The notes beneath the pieces are model-generated. The model worked only from the letters and a program-made list of their open reading frames with translations. It ran no database searches and was not told where the DNA came from. The position numbers and the translations under genes are program-made. Below are positions 39,743-49,188 of a stretch of 64,000 nt of DNA, piece after piece. The stretch comes from an uncultured Oscillospiraceae bacterium (GTDB lineage Bacteria > Bacillota > Clostridia > Oscillospirales > Oscillospiraceae): NCBI GenBank assembly GCA_947632175.1, contig CANROC010000001.1, positions 124,001 through 188,000 on the forward strand. The letters run 5' to 3'. Numbering within the stretch: position 1 is the stretch's first letter; each line of letters begins with the position of its first letter.

Positions 39743-42700
39743 TTATTCTCCCTCGATGTCCTTCACGAACCTCGAGAAGATGACGGCGGCCTGGCAGCGC
39801 AGGGCGGTTTGCTGGGGGCCGAGCTCGGTGGCGGAGACGCCGCGGATGATGCCCTTGCCAACGGCCCAGCGGAAAGCCGTGAGGGCGTAGTCGGAGACGG
39901 TGTCGGCGTCGGCGTAGGCGGAGATGTCCTCGTCGCTCTCCGGGCAGTCAAAGTAGCGCCAAAGCATGGTGACCAGCTGCTCGCGGGTGATGGAGCCCTG
40001 GGGGTCGGAGCCGTCGGTGATGCCCTTCTCCATGGCCCAGGCCATGCTGTCATCGTTCACCTCGTCGCTCCAGCCGGCGTCCTGGAAGTCGAAGCGCGCC
40101 AGGAGGATCATCCACTGTACCCGCGTCAGGTCCTCCTCGGGGCTGAACTCGCCCACGTCGGTGCCAAGAATGAGGTTGCGCTCCACGGCGAACTTCAGAT
40201 CCTCCTCGTACCATTCGCCGGCGGGGACGTCCTTGAAGCCATCGTAGGTGTTGACCACCGGGTGCTTTTGACGCTCCACCTCGGGCTGGCCGCAGCGGGT
40301 ACACTCACCGTCCTCAAAGGTATGCCCCAGGGCGGGGGTGGTGTACGAGGCGGTGGCGCCGCAGCGGCTGCAGGAGGCGCGCATAAGGCCCGTCTCGGTG
40401 CAGGTAGCCTCGGTGACGGTCCGGTACGGGCCGAAGCTGTGGCCCAGGGCGGGGACCTCCTCGCTCACGCCCGTATGGCCGCAGACGGCGCAGGTGCCCA
40501 CGTTCTCGCCGGCCGTGGTGCAGGTGGCGGGGGTGGACTTCTCCGCGTTGGGGATGATGCTGTGGGGCAGAAGCTCGGTCCTGTCCTGCGTGATCTGTTT
40601 TCCGCAGACCGAGCAGGTGCCGGTCTCGGTGCCCAGCTCCACGCAGGTGGCGTCAGAGTTGGGGGTGAACTCCTCCACGGTGTGGCCCTTGGCGGGGATG
40701 TCCTCGGTCTTGGTCGTGGTATAGCTCTCGCCGCCGATGGTCACCGTGGCGGTGAGGGTCGCCGTACCCGCGTCCTCGCACGTGGCTGCCTTGGTGGCGG
40801 CCTCCGTCACGGTGGCGGAGAACGTCTCCTTGTGGGCGCAGCGCGTGCAGGCAACGGTGGCGGAGGCGGTGTTCAGGCCGTCCTTGGACCAGGTCCAGGT
40901 GATGTGCTCCACATCGTAGTCATGGCCCAGGGCGGGGATGAGCTTCCGGGGCGTGATGATGTCGCCGCAATCCTTGCACTTCACGCCGTCTTCCAGGCCA
41001 TCCGCGGTGCAGGTGGCGGCCTCGCCCTTCAGCTCAACCGGGGTGTGCTCCTTGGTGGGGCTCATGGCGCCGCACTTGGTGCACGGGACCGACTTGCTGT
41101 GGTCGGCCTGGTTCGGGTAGGAGTGTCCCAGGGCGGGGATGACCGTCTGGTGCTCGAACACATGGCCGCAAACGGAGCAGTGGGAGCCCTGGGTCTTGCC
41201 GTCGGTGGTGCAGGTGGCGGCCACGGCAGGGTCGATCACGCGGGTGTGGCCGCCTTCACAGGAAAACGCGCCGCAAAGTTTACAGGTATGGGTATCTTCA
41301 TTATACTGATGCTTAAGCTGTGTGCCGGCGACCTCTTGCTCCTCGGTAAGGTCGCACCACTGGCACTTCATGACCTTAATCTGGTTGCTGGTGCAGGTAG
41401 CCGCTTTTTCCTTGTCCTTTTGCTCCACGGTGAAGCGGTGCTCCACCTTCTCGGAGACATCGTACAGCGTCTCAGTTGCCTGGCAGCGGTCGCACTTGGC
41501 CGTGTAAGGCTGGCCCTCGCAGGTGGCCGCGCCGTCCTTCCTATAGTCGGTGAAGGAGTGGCCCAGGGCCTGGACGGTGGATACAGTGGTGATGTTCTGT
41601 TTGCAGTCGTCGCAGTGATACACGGCGGTGGTGCCGTTGGCCTTACAGGTAGCGGCCTTGGCCTCGGTCTCAACGTGGGTATGGACGTGGCCCGTGGCGG
41701 GGATGACCTGGCCCTGGGTGACGACCTGGTTGCAGTCGTTGCAGACCGTGCCCAGCTTGTAACCGGCTTCCGTGCAGGTGGGGTCTTTGTCTTCCTGATG
41801 CTCAGCATCCTTGAGGGGGCTTGTGTGGAGATGCGCGCAAGCCTTGGCCACAACAGCGGCGCCGTAGGTCTTCGTCTCCTGCTCCTTCACCTCCTGAGGC
41901 GCGAAGGTGACGCTGAGCACGTCGCTCTTATTGACGCCGGAGAGGGTATAGGTCCCGCCGCTCTCCTGGATGCACTCGGTGTCTCCGCCGAAAGAGACGG
42001 TGTCCACCACATAGCCCGTGGCGGGCTCCACGGTGAACTGGAGGGTGCCGCTGTCATCGACCTTCTGGTTGCCGTTCTTGCCCACGGCCTCCACGCCGTC
42101 GATCTTGACCTTGCCGTTTTCGCCGGCCACGACGATGACGTTGTGGGTCGTCTCCTCGGCGGCGGCGAGGGCCGTTCCGTCCTTCTTCACGGCCACCAGC
42201 TCAAAGGGAGAGAAAGCCTCGCACATGATGACGATGCCGTAGGGGGTGGGGATGAGGTCGATCTTCTCAGTGCTGACGATATCGTCTCCCCACTTGTGGC
42301 CCGGCTTGCCGGCATTGGGGCAGGGCTTTTCGTCGTTGATCTCCGCGCCGCAGCGGGTGAAGTGGTAGGCGCTCAGCTCGTACTGGGACAGCGTCTCATA
42401 GGTGATCCCGGCGGGGTAGCCCACCTGGACGCGCAGGGACTGGCCCTTGTTGGGCTGGAGCTTCACCATGGGGCAGACGCGGTTGAAGTTGATCTCGAAG
42501 ACGGAGGAGAACGCGACTTCCTTGCCCGCAAGCTCTCCGCCCTCGCCGGTGAGGGCGTCGTTGATCTTCTCATAGTCCTCGCGGCTGCCGGCGCCCTTGC
42601 TCTTGTCCTCGACCACCAGCATGAGGCGTCCGTTCATCTCGTCGCGGTGGATCTGGTCGTTGAACGCCTCCAGGGCTGCCTTGGCCTCATCGGAATTGTC

Positions 42701-45025
42701 CTCGGCGCTGGCGAGGGACGCAAGGTCCAGATTCTCCGGGGCGTCCAGCAGCGTGGGCTGGCCCCAAAGGTTCCAGTCGATGCCCTGGGAGCGGTAGCAC
42801 GCCGGGCACAGGCCGGGGACCGTGGCAATGACGGAGAAGTTGTTGGGATACTTGTTGGAGCGGGAGCCCACCAGGCCCTCCATGATGAAGGTGTACTGGG
42901 TCACGTCGTCGATCCACTGGTCGGAGGCGCGGAAGTCAAACTCCACGCCCACGATGGGACAGCCCTCCTTCACGTCGCAGGTGGTGTGAGTTTTGTGATA
43001 CGCCGTGTTGGGGCAGACGATGCCCTGTCCGCCGTCCTCAAGCTTGTCGGAGGCGTAGATCCACTTGAAGTTGACCTTATCGTTCGTCGCAGCGTCCATA
43101 TCCACCACGCCGTCGCGGTCCTTGTCGAAATTCAGCTCGCCCACCACCTGGTGGAACTTCACGGCGTAGTTGTCGTGGAGGTCCTGCTGGTCCGTGGTGT
43201 AGCGCACCTGGACGGTCTGCGTCCTGGCCTGCTCGTAGTTGTCCTCATAAGGGTCGACCGTCGCGATGCCGCTGGCGGCGTTTTGATCCGTGGGCAGGAC
43301 GTGGTAGAGAAGGTCGTCATAGATGACCTTAAAGCGGTATGTATAGCCCGCCGTGGCGTTGCCGTTGGGGGCGGGATACTGGGTCAGCACGTAGGGGGGC
43401 GCCTCGTACTTGGAGTTGACGTTGTAGAGCATCCCGGACTGGGCGATGATCTCGCTCTCGCTCCCGTGGAAATAGCCGGCCTCGCCCTTGGAATTTGTCA
43501 GCTCGTTCTCGCCGGAGTCAGCGGGCTTTTCCCAGGTGTCGCGGCCGTCGGGCTTGCGGGTGGTGACGGCGATCTCAATATACTCGCAGGTGGCGGTGGA
43601 GATGCGCAGCGTCCCGCCGTAGTCGCCGAAGTACGGGTTCTCCGAGGAGGCGACGAAGGTGGCGTCGGCGTAGTACCACTCGTCCATCACGTCGGCGGTG
43701 CCGTCCTGGTGGTAGTCGTACATCTTCACCATGAAGTAGAGGCCCTTTGCCCGCGCCGCGGCGGCGTCCATGCCCTTATAGGTCACGGCGAACACGCCCG
43801 CCGGGATGTTGTCCTCCATGGACGCGCCGGCGGAATACTGGATCTTCAGGCCGCTGTCGTCGCCGTACACGGTGGCGCCGGAGTAGGAGCCCGTCTCGAT
43901 GGTGGGATACTTGAACTCAAAGTTGCCGGTGGACACGTACCCCGAGGGATGCCAATACTCGCCCACGGTGGACTGGCCCACCAGGAGGTAGGTGTTGGTC
44001 TCGTTGCCGTCCAGGCCGCTCTTGAACTCCAGGTCCCTGGAGCCGTCGTATTTGGCCACCAGCGGGTCGTCCCAGGTGGCGTCCACCACGTACCAGTGGT
44101 CGTTCTCCTCGTCGTCGGGGATGTTCACGGCGTTCCACATATGGTCCTCCGGCGTGCCCTTGGACTGGACGCCGTGGATGAGCACGCACTCGATGCCCAG
44201 CTTCGTCAGCGCCACCTGGAGGGTGCGGGCGTAGGCCTCGCAGACGCCCTCGTGGCTCACAAGGCCGTAGAGGGTGCGGATGTACTTGGCGTATTTGCCG
44301 TTTTCGCGGCACTCCGTCTCATAGCGGTAGTGGATGCCCTTGGTGATGCTGTCGTGGACGCTGCTCACAAGATAGGAGATCTTGTCCTGCTGGGAGAAGC
44401 CCTTGGCGGCGTCGTTCTTGTTCAGATCATCGACCGCCTTGTCCACGATGTCCGAAATGGCCTTCTCCACCGCTTCGTTCATGCTCTTGACGGTCATGCC
44501 GTCCCCCAGCTTGGCGATGTCCTCCGTGGTCTGGCCGGCCAGAAGGTAGGTCTTACCCCGGCCCGGTCCGACGAGGACGTGGTACTGCCCGCCGTTCTCC
44601 GTCACCTGGAAGCTCAGGTATCCGGAATCCATCCACCAAAGCTCGGAGTGGTCCAGATCCAGCGCGTCCTTGGCCGCGCAGAAGTCGTTGAAGATGTCCT
44701 TGTTGCCGGCTTTGTAGTTATTAATGTCGGTAGTAGAAATGATCTCCTGGCCGGCCTTGTCGCCAGCATCCTCACCGTACTGGACCTCGATGAGGTCGAT
44801 AAACTTCGTGCCCTCGTAATACTCTTCGCCCTTCTGAAACTCGGTCAAAAGCTTTGTGTAGATGGCCTTGGCCCGGTCATTGAGCTGCTGATAGAAGTAA
44901 TTGGATGGAATTTCTTTGGCCTTATAGGCCTCGTCGGCGGTCCCCACCGCCAGACCGCTGGCCGCCAGCATGGGGATGACCATGCAGACCGCGAGCAGAA
45001 AGGAAAGCGCGCGCTTTTTTCTCAT
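39743..45025 (-). CDS. Giant secreted transglutaminase / Cys-repeat / SLH-domain surface protein
   Basis: 1760 aa. Signal peptide at residues 1-27 (RALSFLLAVCMVIPMLAASGLA). A transglutaminase-like domain near 215-335 has Cys262 (GVCEAYAR), His295 (EDHMWNAV) and Asp315 (VVDATWDDP). A long middle part of beta-rich modules follows. From about residue 1060 to 1585 there are a dozen or so Cys-rich repeats built on C-x-x-C pairs and P-A-L-G-H-type motifs (IPALGHSY, VPALGHSF). Three SLH repeats close the protein (FKDVPAGEWYEEDLKFAVER), anchoring it to secondary wall polymer. ATG at 45025 has a weak AGTGAGGGG site. Probably a wall-bound enzyme or adhesin; substrate unknown. Confidence 0.93.
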   Translation of the reverse strand: MRKKRALSFLLAVCMVIPMLAASGLAVGTADEAYKAKEIPSNYFYQQLNDRAKAIYTKLLTEFQKGEEYYEGTKFIDLIEVQYGEDAGDKAGQEIISTTDINNYKAGNKDIFNDFCAAKDALDLDHSELWWMDSGYLSFQVTENGGQYHVLVGPGRGKTYLLAGQTTEDIAKLGDGMTVKSMNEAVEKAISDIVDKAVDDLNKNDAAKGFSQQDKISYLVSSVHDSITKGIHYRYETECRENGKYAKYIRTLYGLVSHEGVCEAYARTLQVALTKLGIECVLIHGVQSKGTPEDHMWNAVNIPDDEENDHWYVVDATWDDPLVAKYDGSRDLEFKSGLDGNETNTYLLVGQSTVGEYWHPSGYVSTGNFEFKYPTIETGSYSGATVYGDDSGLKIQYSAGASMEDNIPAGVFAVTYKGMDAAAARAKGLYFMVKMYDYHQDGTADVMDEWYYADATFVASSENPYFGDYGGTLRISTATCEYIEIAVTTRKPDGRDTWEKPADSGENELTNSKGEAGYFHGSESEIIAQSGMLYNVNSKYEAPPYVLTQYPAPNGNATAGYTYRFKVIYDDLLYHVLPTDQNAASGIATVDPYEDNYEQARTQTVQVRYTTDQQDLHDNYAVKFHQVVGELNFDKDRDGVVDMDAATNDKVNFKWIYASDKLEDGGQGIVCPNTAYHKTHTTCDVKEGCPIVGVEFDFRASDQWIDDVTQYTFIMEGLVGSRSNKYPNNFSVIATVPGLCPACYRSQGIDWNLWGQPTLLDAPENLDLASLASAEDNSDEAKAALEAFNDQIHRDEMNGRLMLVVEDKSKGAGSREDYEKINDALTGEGGELAGKEVAFSSVFEINFNRVCPMVKLQPNKGQSLRVQVGYPAGITYETLSQYELSAYHFTRCGAEINDEKPCPNAGKPGHKWGDDIVSTEKIDLIPTPYGIVIMCEAFSPFELVAVKKDGTALAAAEETTHNVIVVAGENGKVKIDGVEAVGKNGNQKVDDSGTLQFTVEPATGYVVDTVSFGGDTECIQESGGTYTLSGVNKSDVLSVTFAPQEVKEQETKTYGAAVVAKACAHLHTSPLKDAEHQEDKDPTCTEAGYKLGTVCNDCNQVVTQGQVIPATGHVHTHVETEAKAATCKANGTTAVYHCDDCKQNITTVSTVQALGHSFTDYRKDGAATCEGQPYTAKCDRCQATETLYDVSEKVEHRFTVEQKDKEKAATCTSNQIKVMKCQWCDLTEEQEVAGTQLKHQYNEDTHTCKLCGAFSCEGGHTRVIDPAVAATCTTDGKTQGSHCSVCGHVFEHQTVIPALGHSYPNQADHSKSVPCTKCGAMSPTKEHTPVELKGEAATCTADGLEDGVKCKDCGDIITPRKLIPALGHDYDVEHITWTWSKDGLNTASATVACTRCAHKETFSATVTEAATKAATCEDAGTATLTATVTIGGESYTTTKTEDIPAKGHTVEEFTPNSDATCVELGTETGTCSVCGKQITQDRTELLPHSIIPNAEKSTPATCTTAGENVGTCAVCGHTGVSEEVPALGHSFGPYRTVTEATCTETGLMRASCSRCGATASYTTPALGHTFEDGECTRCGQPEVERQKHPVVNTYDGFKDVPAGEWYEEDLKFAVERNLILGTDVGEFSPEEDLTRVQWMILLARFDFQDAGWSDEVNDDSMAWAMEKGITDGSDPQGSITREQLVTMLWRYFDCPESDEDISAYADADTVSDYALTAFRWAVGKGIIRGVSATELGPQQTALRCQAAVIFSRFVKDIEGE

Positions 45026-45092
45026 AAAAACCCCTCACTTTTCAGGTTTTTTCCCCGTGAGCCAGCCCCGAGGACCGGTTTACGTAACGTCT

Positions 45093-45122
45093 ATTATAAG
45101 ACAGTCTCCGGGAGATTGTCAA
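45093..45122 (-). promoter_or_regulatory. Promoter of the giant SLH gene
   Basis: On the minus strand a perfect TTGACA (complement of 45117-45122), 18-bp spacer, perfect TATAAT (complement of 45093-45098). Confidence 0.85.
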
Positions 45123-45216
45123 GAAATAATCAAATTGGCAAATGGAAAAATTTTTTTGCATTTTTTGTCACATCTTGTGGACATTCCCGGAAAAAACAGC
45201 ATATTTTGTACTTTTA

Positions 45217-45903
45217 TCAGCAGTTGACCCGGAGTGTGGGCCAATTTCCCGTGGTTACCGTAATTCTGACGGTCAAATCGCCCTCCCGCGTCAGGACCTC
45301 CCCGCCGTTGAGGTCCGGCGCCGCCGCGTAGGGGACGAGCCCCATGGGCTCCAGCAGCCTCAGGGCCAGGTCAAAAAAGGCGTCCCCGTCCGGCTCCTGA
45401 TCCTCGGCGGGCTCCATCTTGTTCTCCTTCTCCCCGTAAAAGGCGAAGCTCAGCGCCCGTTCGGTCTCGTCGTCCAGCGTCAGCTCCCCGGTGACCGCGT
45501 CGGCGGTGAGATACGCCCTCCACACCACGAAGGACCGGCCGTCGGACCCCACCGCCAGCAGGGGATCGATCTCCTGGCAGGTCCACGTCCTGGGGTAAAG
45601 GAGCGCCGCGGAGAGCTTCTCCATCATCGCCTCAATGGTCCGGCGCGCCTCCGGCTCGGTCATGCGCGCCCCCGTACTCAGGGGGACAAATTCCACGGTC
45701 TCCGGATGCCCCGCAAGGCGCACCTTATCCTCCGCGGTGAGGGCGGCGGCCAGCGCCCCCACGGGCGTGGTGTCCACGGCCACCCGGCGGTCCCGCCCCT
45801 CCAGGGACGCGTCCCGGAGGGCCAGCGCCAGGTCCGGCAGGGCAAACCCCACCGCCAACAGCACCGCCACCAGGACGATAACGGCGACGTTCCGTTTTTT
45901 CAT
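45217..45903 (-). CDS. Exported protein coupled to a two-component system, unknown function
   Basis: 228 aa. N-terminal membrane or signal segment (KKRNVAVIVLVAVLLAVGFALPDLALA) without a lipobox, then an extracytoplasmic alpha/beta domain containing FVVWRAYLTADAVTGELTLDDETERAL, reminiscent of PepSY-type folds. No family confidently recognised. The ATG overlaps the histidine kinase stop in ATGA. It is therefore the third gene of the response regulator-kinase operon and may be an accessory or sensor protein for the kinase. Confidence 0.75.
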   Translation of the reverse strand: MKKRNVAVIVLVAVLLAVGFALPDLALALRDASLEGRDRRVAVDTTPVGALAAALTAEDKVRLAGHPETVEFVPLSTGARMTEPEARRTIEAMMEKLSAALLYPRTWTCQEIDPLLAVGSDGRSFVVWRAYLTADAVTGELTLDDETERALSFAFYGEKENKMEPAEDQEPDGDAFFDLALRLLEPMGLVPYAAAPDLNGGEVLTREGDLTVRITVTTGNWPTLRVNC

Positions 45904-47285
45904 GCCCTGCCCCCCTTCAGCTCCGCGGTGATGACGGTCCCCCGCCCCAGGACGCTGCGGATCGTCAGGGACCCGTGGTGCAATCGGGCGATCTCGTCGC
46001 ACAGCGCCAGCCCCAGCCCCACGCCCCCCTGGGCCCGGGAGCGGGATTTGTCCACCCGGTAGAAGGCCTCGGTGATGCGCATAAGGTCCGCCTCCGGGAT
46101 GCCCCGGCCGTTGTCGGTGACGGAGAAGCGGCATCCCTCCTCCGTGAGCTCGGCCAGGATGAAGATGGCCCCGCCGTTGTCCATGGCCTTCCGGGCGTTG
46201 TCCACAAGGTTGATGAGCAGGGATTTCACAAGGTCCGGCTCCAGAAGGCACCGCCCCTCCCCCGCCCGGTAACGCAGGGTCACCCCGGCGCGGGTCAGCA
46301 CGGGCCGCATGACCCGCACCACGCCGGAGAGGAGCGCCCGGGGCTCCGCGGGCGTCAGCTCGAAGTCCTCCTTTTTGAGTAAAATGAGGTCCTGGAGCTT
46401 CAGCGACAGCGCCTCCAGCCGGCGGCTCTCGGAGAAGATGTAGTTGGCGGCCTCCCGGGCCTCCTCCTCGGTGAGGGTACTGCGGCGCAGGAGGTCGGAG
46501 TAGCCGATGATACTGGTCATGGGGGTCTTGAGCTCGTGGGCGAAGGACCCCATGAAGGCCGTCTGCCGGTCCACGAAGTCCCGCATCTTCCCCATGCTCG
46601 TCTCCAGCTCGTTGGCCATGGCGTTGAACTCATGGGCCAGCGTCTCCAGCTCGTCGCCGCTCTTCACGTCCGCGCGGCTGGAGAGGTCCCCCGCCGCCAG
46701 CTTCCGGGAGGCGCGCCCCAGCTTCGTCAGCGGCCTTGTGAGGAGCATGGCCATGAGCCAGGACCCCGCCGCGCCGATGACCAGCGCCGCCAGCAAAAGC
46801 CGCCGGAACACGGCAAGCTGCGCCGCACGGGCCTCGTAGACGGCGGTGATGTCGCTGACGAGCCGAAGCTCCAGCTCCCGCCCGCCGGCGCTGACCGTCC
46901 CGGACAGCTGCAGATAGCGCGTCTCCCCCCGGCGAAAGGCGGTGATGAGACAGCTGCCCGGCTCGGCCTCCGCCTCCTCCGGGTCCACCCCCGCGCCGTA
47001 GACGCGCCTGTCGCCCTCCATGAGCTCCACCCCGTCCCAGAGGGCCCGCCCGCCGTTCTCCATGGCCCGCAGGGCCCGCTGGAGCTCGGCGCCGTCCGTC
47101 CCGGTCCCGGAGGCGCCCACCACCTCCAAGGTGGTCCGCACCGAGTTCCAGGTCCTGAGGGCCGAGGCCCGTTGGCTGTCCATCATGGCGTCAAAGGAGG
47201 CGGAGATGAGCACCGCTCCGCAGATACCCAGCACCAGCGCCAGCAGTCCCACCGTCCCCAGCAAAAGCTTGACTCTCAGCTTCAT
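45900..47285 (-). CDS. Sensor histidine kinase
   Basis: 461 aa. Two membrane helices (about 7-28 and 162-182) bracket an extracytoplasmic sensor of about 130 residues. HAMP region near 184-235 (LLTRPLTKLGRASRKLAAGD). Phospho-acceptor His250 in SFAHELKTPMTSIIGYSD. HATPase with the N box NLVDNARKAMDNGG, G1 DNGRGIPE and G2 GGVGLGLALCDEIARLH. Class I kinase of the EnvZ/PhoR type. Coupled by ATGA overlaps to the regulator upstream and to the exported protein downstream. The stimulus cannot be inferred; the extracytoplasmic location points to an envelope signal. Confidence 0.95.
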   Translation of the reverse strand: MKLRVKLLLGTVGLLALVLGICGAVLISASFDAMMDSQRASALRTWNSVRTTLEVVGASGTGTDGAELQRALRAMENGGRALWDGVELMEGDRRVYGAGVDPEEAEAEPGSCLITAFRRGETRYLQLSGTVSAGGRELELRLVSDITAVYEARAAQLAVFRRLLLAALVIGAAGSWLMAMLLTRPLTKLGRASRKLAAGDLSSRADVKSGDELETLAHEFNAMANELETSMGKMRDFVDRQTAFMGSFAHELKTPMTSIIGYSDLLRRSTLTEEEAREAANYIFSESRRLEALSLKLQDLILLKKEDFELTPAEPRALLSGVVRVMRPVLTRAGVTLRYRAGEGRCLLEPDLVKSLLINLVDNARKAMDNGGAIFILAELTEEGCRFSVTDNGRGIPEADLMRITEAFYRVDKSRSRAQGGVGLGLALCDEIARLHHGSLTIRSVLGRGTVITAELKGGRA

Positions 47286-47941
47286 CCGTCGGCCTCCAGC
47301 CGGTACCCCACCTTGTGGACGCTGACCAGCTTTGTCTCCCAGCCCACCTTCTTCCGCAGACGCTGGATGTGCAGGTCCACCGTGCGACTGCCGGCGTTGT
47401 AGTCCCCGCCCCAGACCCGCTCATAGATGGTCTCCCGGTAGAGCGCCGCGCCGGGGTTGCGGGCGAAGAGCAGGAGGAGGTTGTATTCCTTGTTGGTGAG
47501 GGGGATGTCCTCCCCGTCCTTGGTCACCCGCATGGAGCGTGTGTCGATGGAGAGCCCCCCGATCTCGATGACGCTGGCCAGCTTATTGTACCGCCGCAGC
47601 ACCACCTCCACCCGGGCTAAGAGCTCCACGATCTCAAAGGGCTTGACGATATAGTCCTCCGCCCCCATCCTCAGCCCCTGCACCCGGTCAGAGATGGCCC
47701 CCTTGGCGGTGAGGAAAATCACCGGCACCCCCAGGGGCCGGATGTAGTCCATGAGCTCAAACCCCGTGGCCCCGGGGAGCATGATGTCCAGTAAAACAAG
47801 GTCAAAAGTCTCCTTTTCCAGAATATCCGCCGCCTGGAGCCCGTCGTAGGCGCAGACGCAGGTATAGCCGGCCTTGGTGAGGCTCATGCGGATGAGCGTG
47901 GCGATGGGCCGCTCGTCGTCAACGATAAGAATACGGATCAT
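47282..47941 (-). CDS. OmpR/PhoB-family response regulator
   Basis: 219 aa. Receiver domain with Asp8/Asp9 acidic pocket, phospho-acceptor Asp52 (VLLDIMLPG) and LTAKG. C-terminal winged helix (NKEYNLLLLFARNPGAALYRE and SRTVDLHIQRLRKKVG). First gene of the operon with the kinase at 45900. No Shine-Dalgarno beyond GGAGACGAGAACC is obvious at the ATG. Targets unknown; the adjacent giant SLH gene is a reasonable candidate only by position. Confidence 0.95.
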   Translation of the reverse strand: MIRILIVDDERPIATLIRMSLTKAGYTCVCAYDGLQAADILEKETFDLVLLDIMLPGATGFELMDYIRPLGVPVIFLTAKGAISDRVQGLRMGAEDYIVKPFEIVELLARVEVVLRRYNKLASVIEIGGLSIDTRSMRVTKDGEDIPLTNKEYNLLLLFARNPGAALYRETIYERVWGGDYNAGSRTVDLHIQRLRKKVGWETKLVSVHKVGYRLEADG

Positions 47942-48006
47942 GGTTCTCGTCTCCTGATGTGTGATGCGTCTATTCTACATCCACCATGCATCAAAGCTGT
48001 ATCATC

Positions 48007-48035
48007 TTGCGTTTTTTTCGCCGGCGTATTACAAT
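48007..48035 (+). promoter_or_regulatory. Promoter of the HAD-DUF1294 operon
   Basis: TTGCGT (48007-48012), 17-bp spacer, TACAAT (48030-48035), 29 bp before the ATG. Confidence 0.6.
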
Positions 48036-48064
48036 ACTCTTATCTCTGACCGGGAAGTGATCGC

Positions 48065-48919
48065 ATGAAAAAAACAAAGCCCACCGTGGCGCTGCTCTAC
48101 GACTTCGACAAGACCCTGTGTACCAAGGACATGCAGGAATACTCCTTCATCCCCAACGTGGGCATGACCGCCGCGGACTTCTGGCGGGAGGCCAACGAGC
48201 TGGCCCGCCAAAAGAAGATGGACGGCATCCTCGCCTACATGTACGTGATGCTGGACCGGGCCCGTTCGGCCAAAAACGTCTCCATCCGGCGGGACAGCTT
48301 CGTGGCCCTGGGCCGGGACCTCCGGTTCTACCCCGGCGTGGAGACCTGGTTTGACCGAATCAACACCTTCGGTGAGGAGCTGGGCGTGGACGTGCGCCAC
48401 TACATCATCTCCTCGGGCCTCCGGGAGATCATCGAGGGCAGCTCTATCTACAAATATTTCACCGAGGTCTTCGCCTGCGAGTTCCTCTACGACTTCGACG
48501 GCATGCCCATCTGGCCCAAGAACGTGGTGAACTACACCACCAAGACCCAGTTCCTCTTCCGGGTAAACAAGGGCGTGGAGGACCTGTCCGAGGACGCCGC
48601 CCTCAACGACTACACCCCGGAGGACGAGCGCCCGGTGCCCTTCCGCAACATGCTCTACATCGCTGACGGCAAGACGGACGTGCCCTGCATGAAGCTGGTG
48701 CGCGTCAACGGCGGCGCCTCCGTCGCCGTCTACCCCAAGGGCAAAAAGGACACCGCCGCCGGCTTACTCCGGGACGGCCGCGCCGATCTCATGCTCCCGG
48801 CGGACTACTCCCAGGGCGGCGAGCTGGAGCGGACGGTCCAAAATATCCTGCGGAAAATGGCCCTCACCGACGCCTTGAAGCGCCAGTCCGCCGCGCAGCT
48901 GGAGAAGGTGCGCCTGTGA
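48065..48919 (+). CDS. HAD-family (PSPase-like) phosphatase
   Basis: 284 aa. Motif I is LLYDFDKTLCTKDMQEYSF, motif II IISSGLREIIEG, motif III Lys near KNVVNYTTKTQFLF, and motif IV YIADGKTDVPCMKLV. This is the HAD-IB type, related to phosphoserine phosphatases, but with Lys rather than Gly after the second Asp of motif I and a longer cap. Substrate unknown. The stop overlaps the next start in GTGA. Positioned divergently from the two-component operon. Confidence 0.85.
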   Translation: MKKTKPTVALLYDFDKTLCTKDMQEYSFIPNVGMTAADFWREANELARQKKMDGILAYMYVMLDRARSAKNVSIRRDSFVALGRDLRFYPGVETWFDRINTFGEELGVDVRHYIISSGLREIIEGSSIYKYFTEVFACEFLYDFDGMPIWPKNVVNYTTKTQFLFRVNKGVEDLSEDAALNDYTPEDERPVPFRNMLYIADGKTDVPCMKLVRVNGGASVAVYPKGKKDTAAGLLRDGRADLMLPADYSQGGELERTVQNILRKMALTDALKRQSAAQLEKVRL

Positions 48920-49188
48920 GACTCGCCCTAGCCGCCGCTCTCGCGGCCATGAATCTCTTCACCTTCGCCCTCTATGCCCTGGATAAGCGCCGCGCGCAGC
49001 GCCACATGTGGCGCGTCCCGGAATCCGCCCTCCTCCTGACCGCCGCCCTGGGCGGCTCCCTGGGCGCGCTTTTGGCCATCCATCTCCTCCACCACAAAAC
49101 CACCCGCCCCAAATTCACCCTCCTGGTCCCGACCTTCCTCCTGATCCACACGGCGTTCTTCGCGTGGGCGTTTTGGAGGCTGGGGTAA
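48916..49188 (+). CDS. DUF1294 membrane protein
   Basis: 90 aa. Matches the DUF1294 pattern: FALYALDKRRAQRHMWRVPE, then LLLTAALGGSLGALLAIHLLHHKTTRPKF, with three hydrophobic helices. GTG start overlapping the previous stop, so translation is coupled to the HAD gene. Function unknown for the family. Confidence 0.88.
   Translation: MRLALAAALAAMNLFTFALYALDKRRAQRHMWRVPESALLLTAALGGSLGALLAIHLLHHKTTRPKFTLLVPTFLLIHTAFFAWAFWRLG

Noticed and set aside
39659-45331. An open plus-strand frame of about 1890 codons opposite the giant SLH gene.
   Set aside because: It is the antisense shadow of a long GC-rich gene. It lacks a domain, signal peptide or ribosome-binding site and has skewed Val/Gly/His/Leu composition, while the minus strand has a signal peptide, a catalytic triad and SLH repeats.
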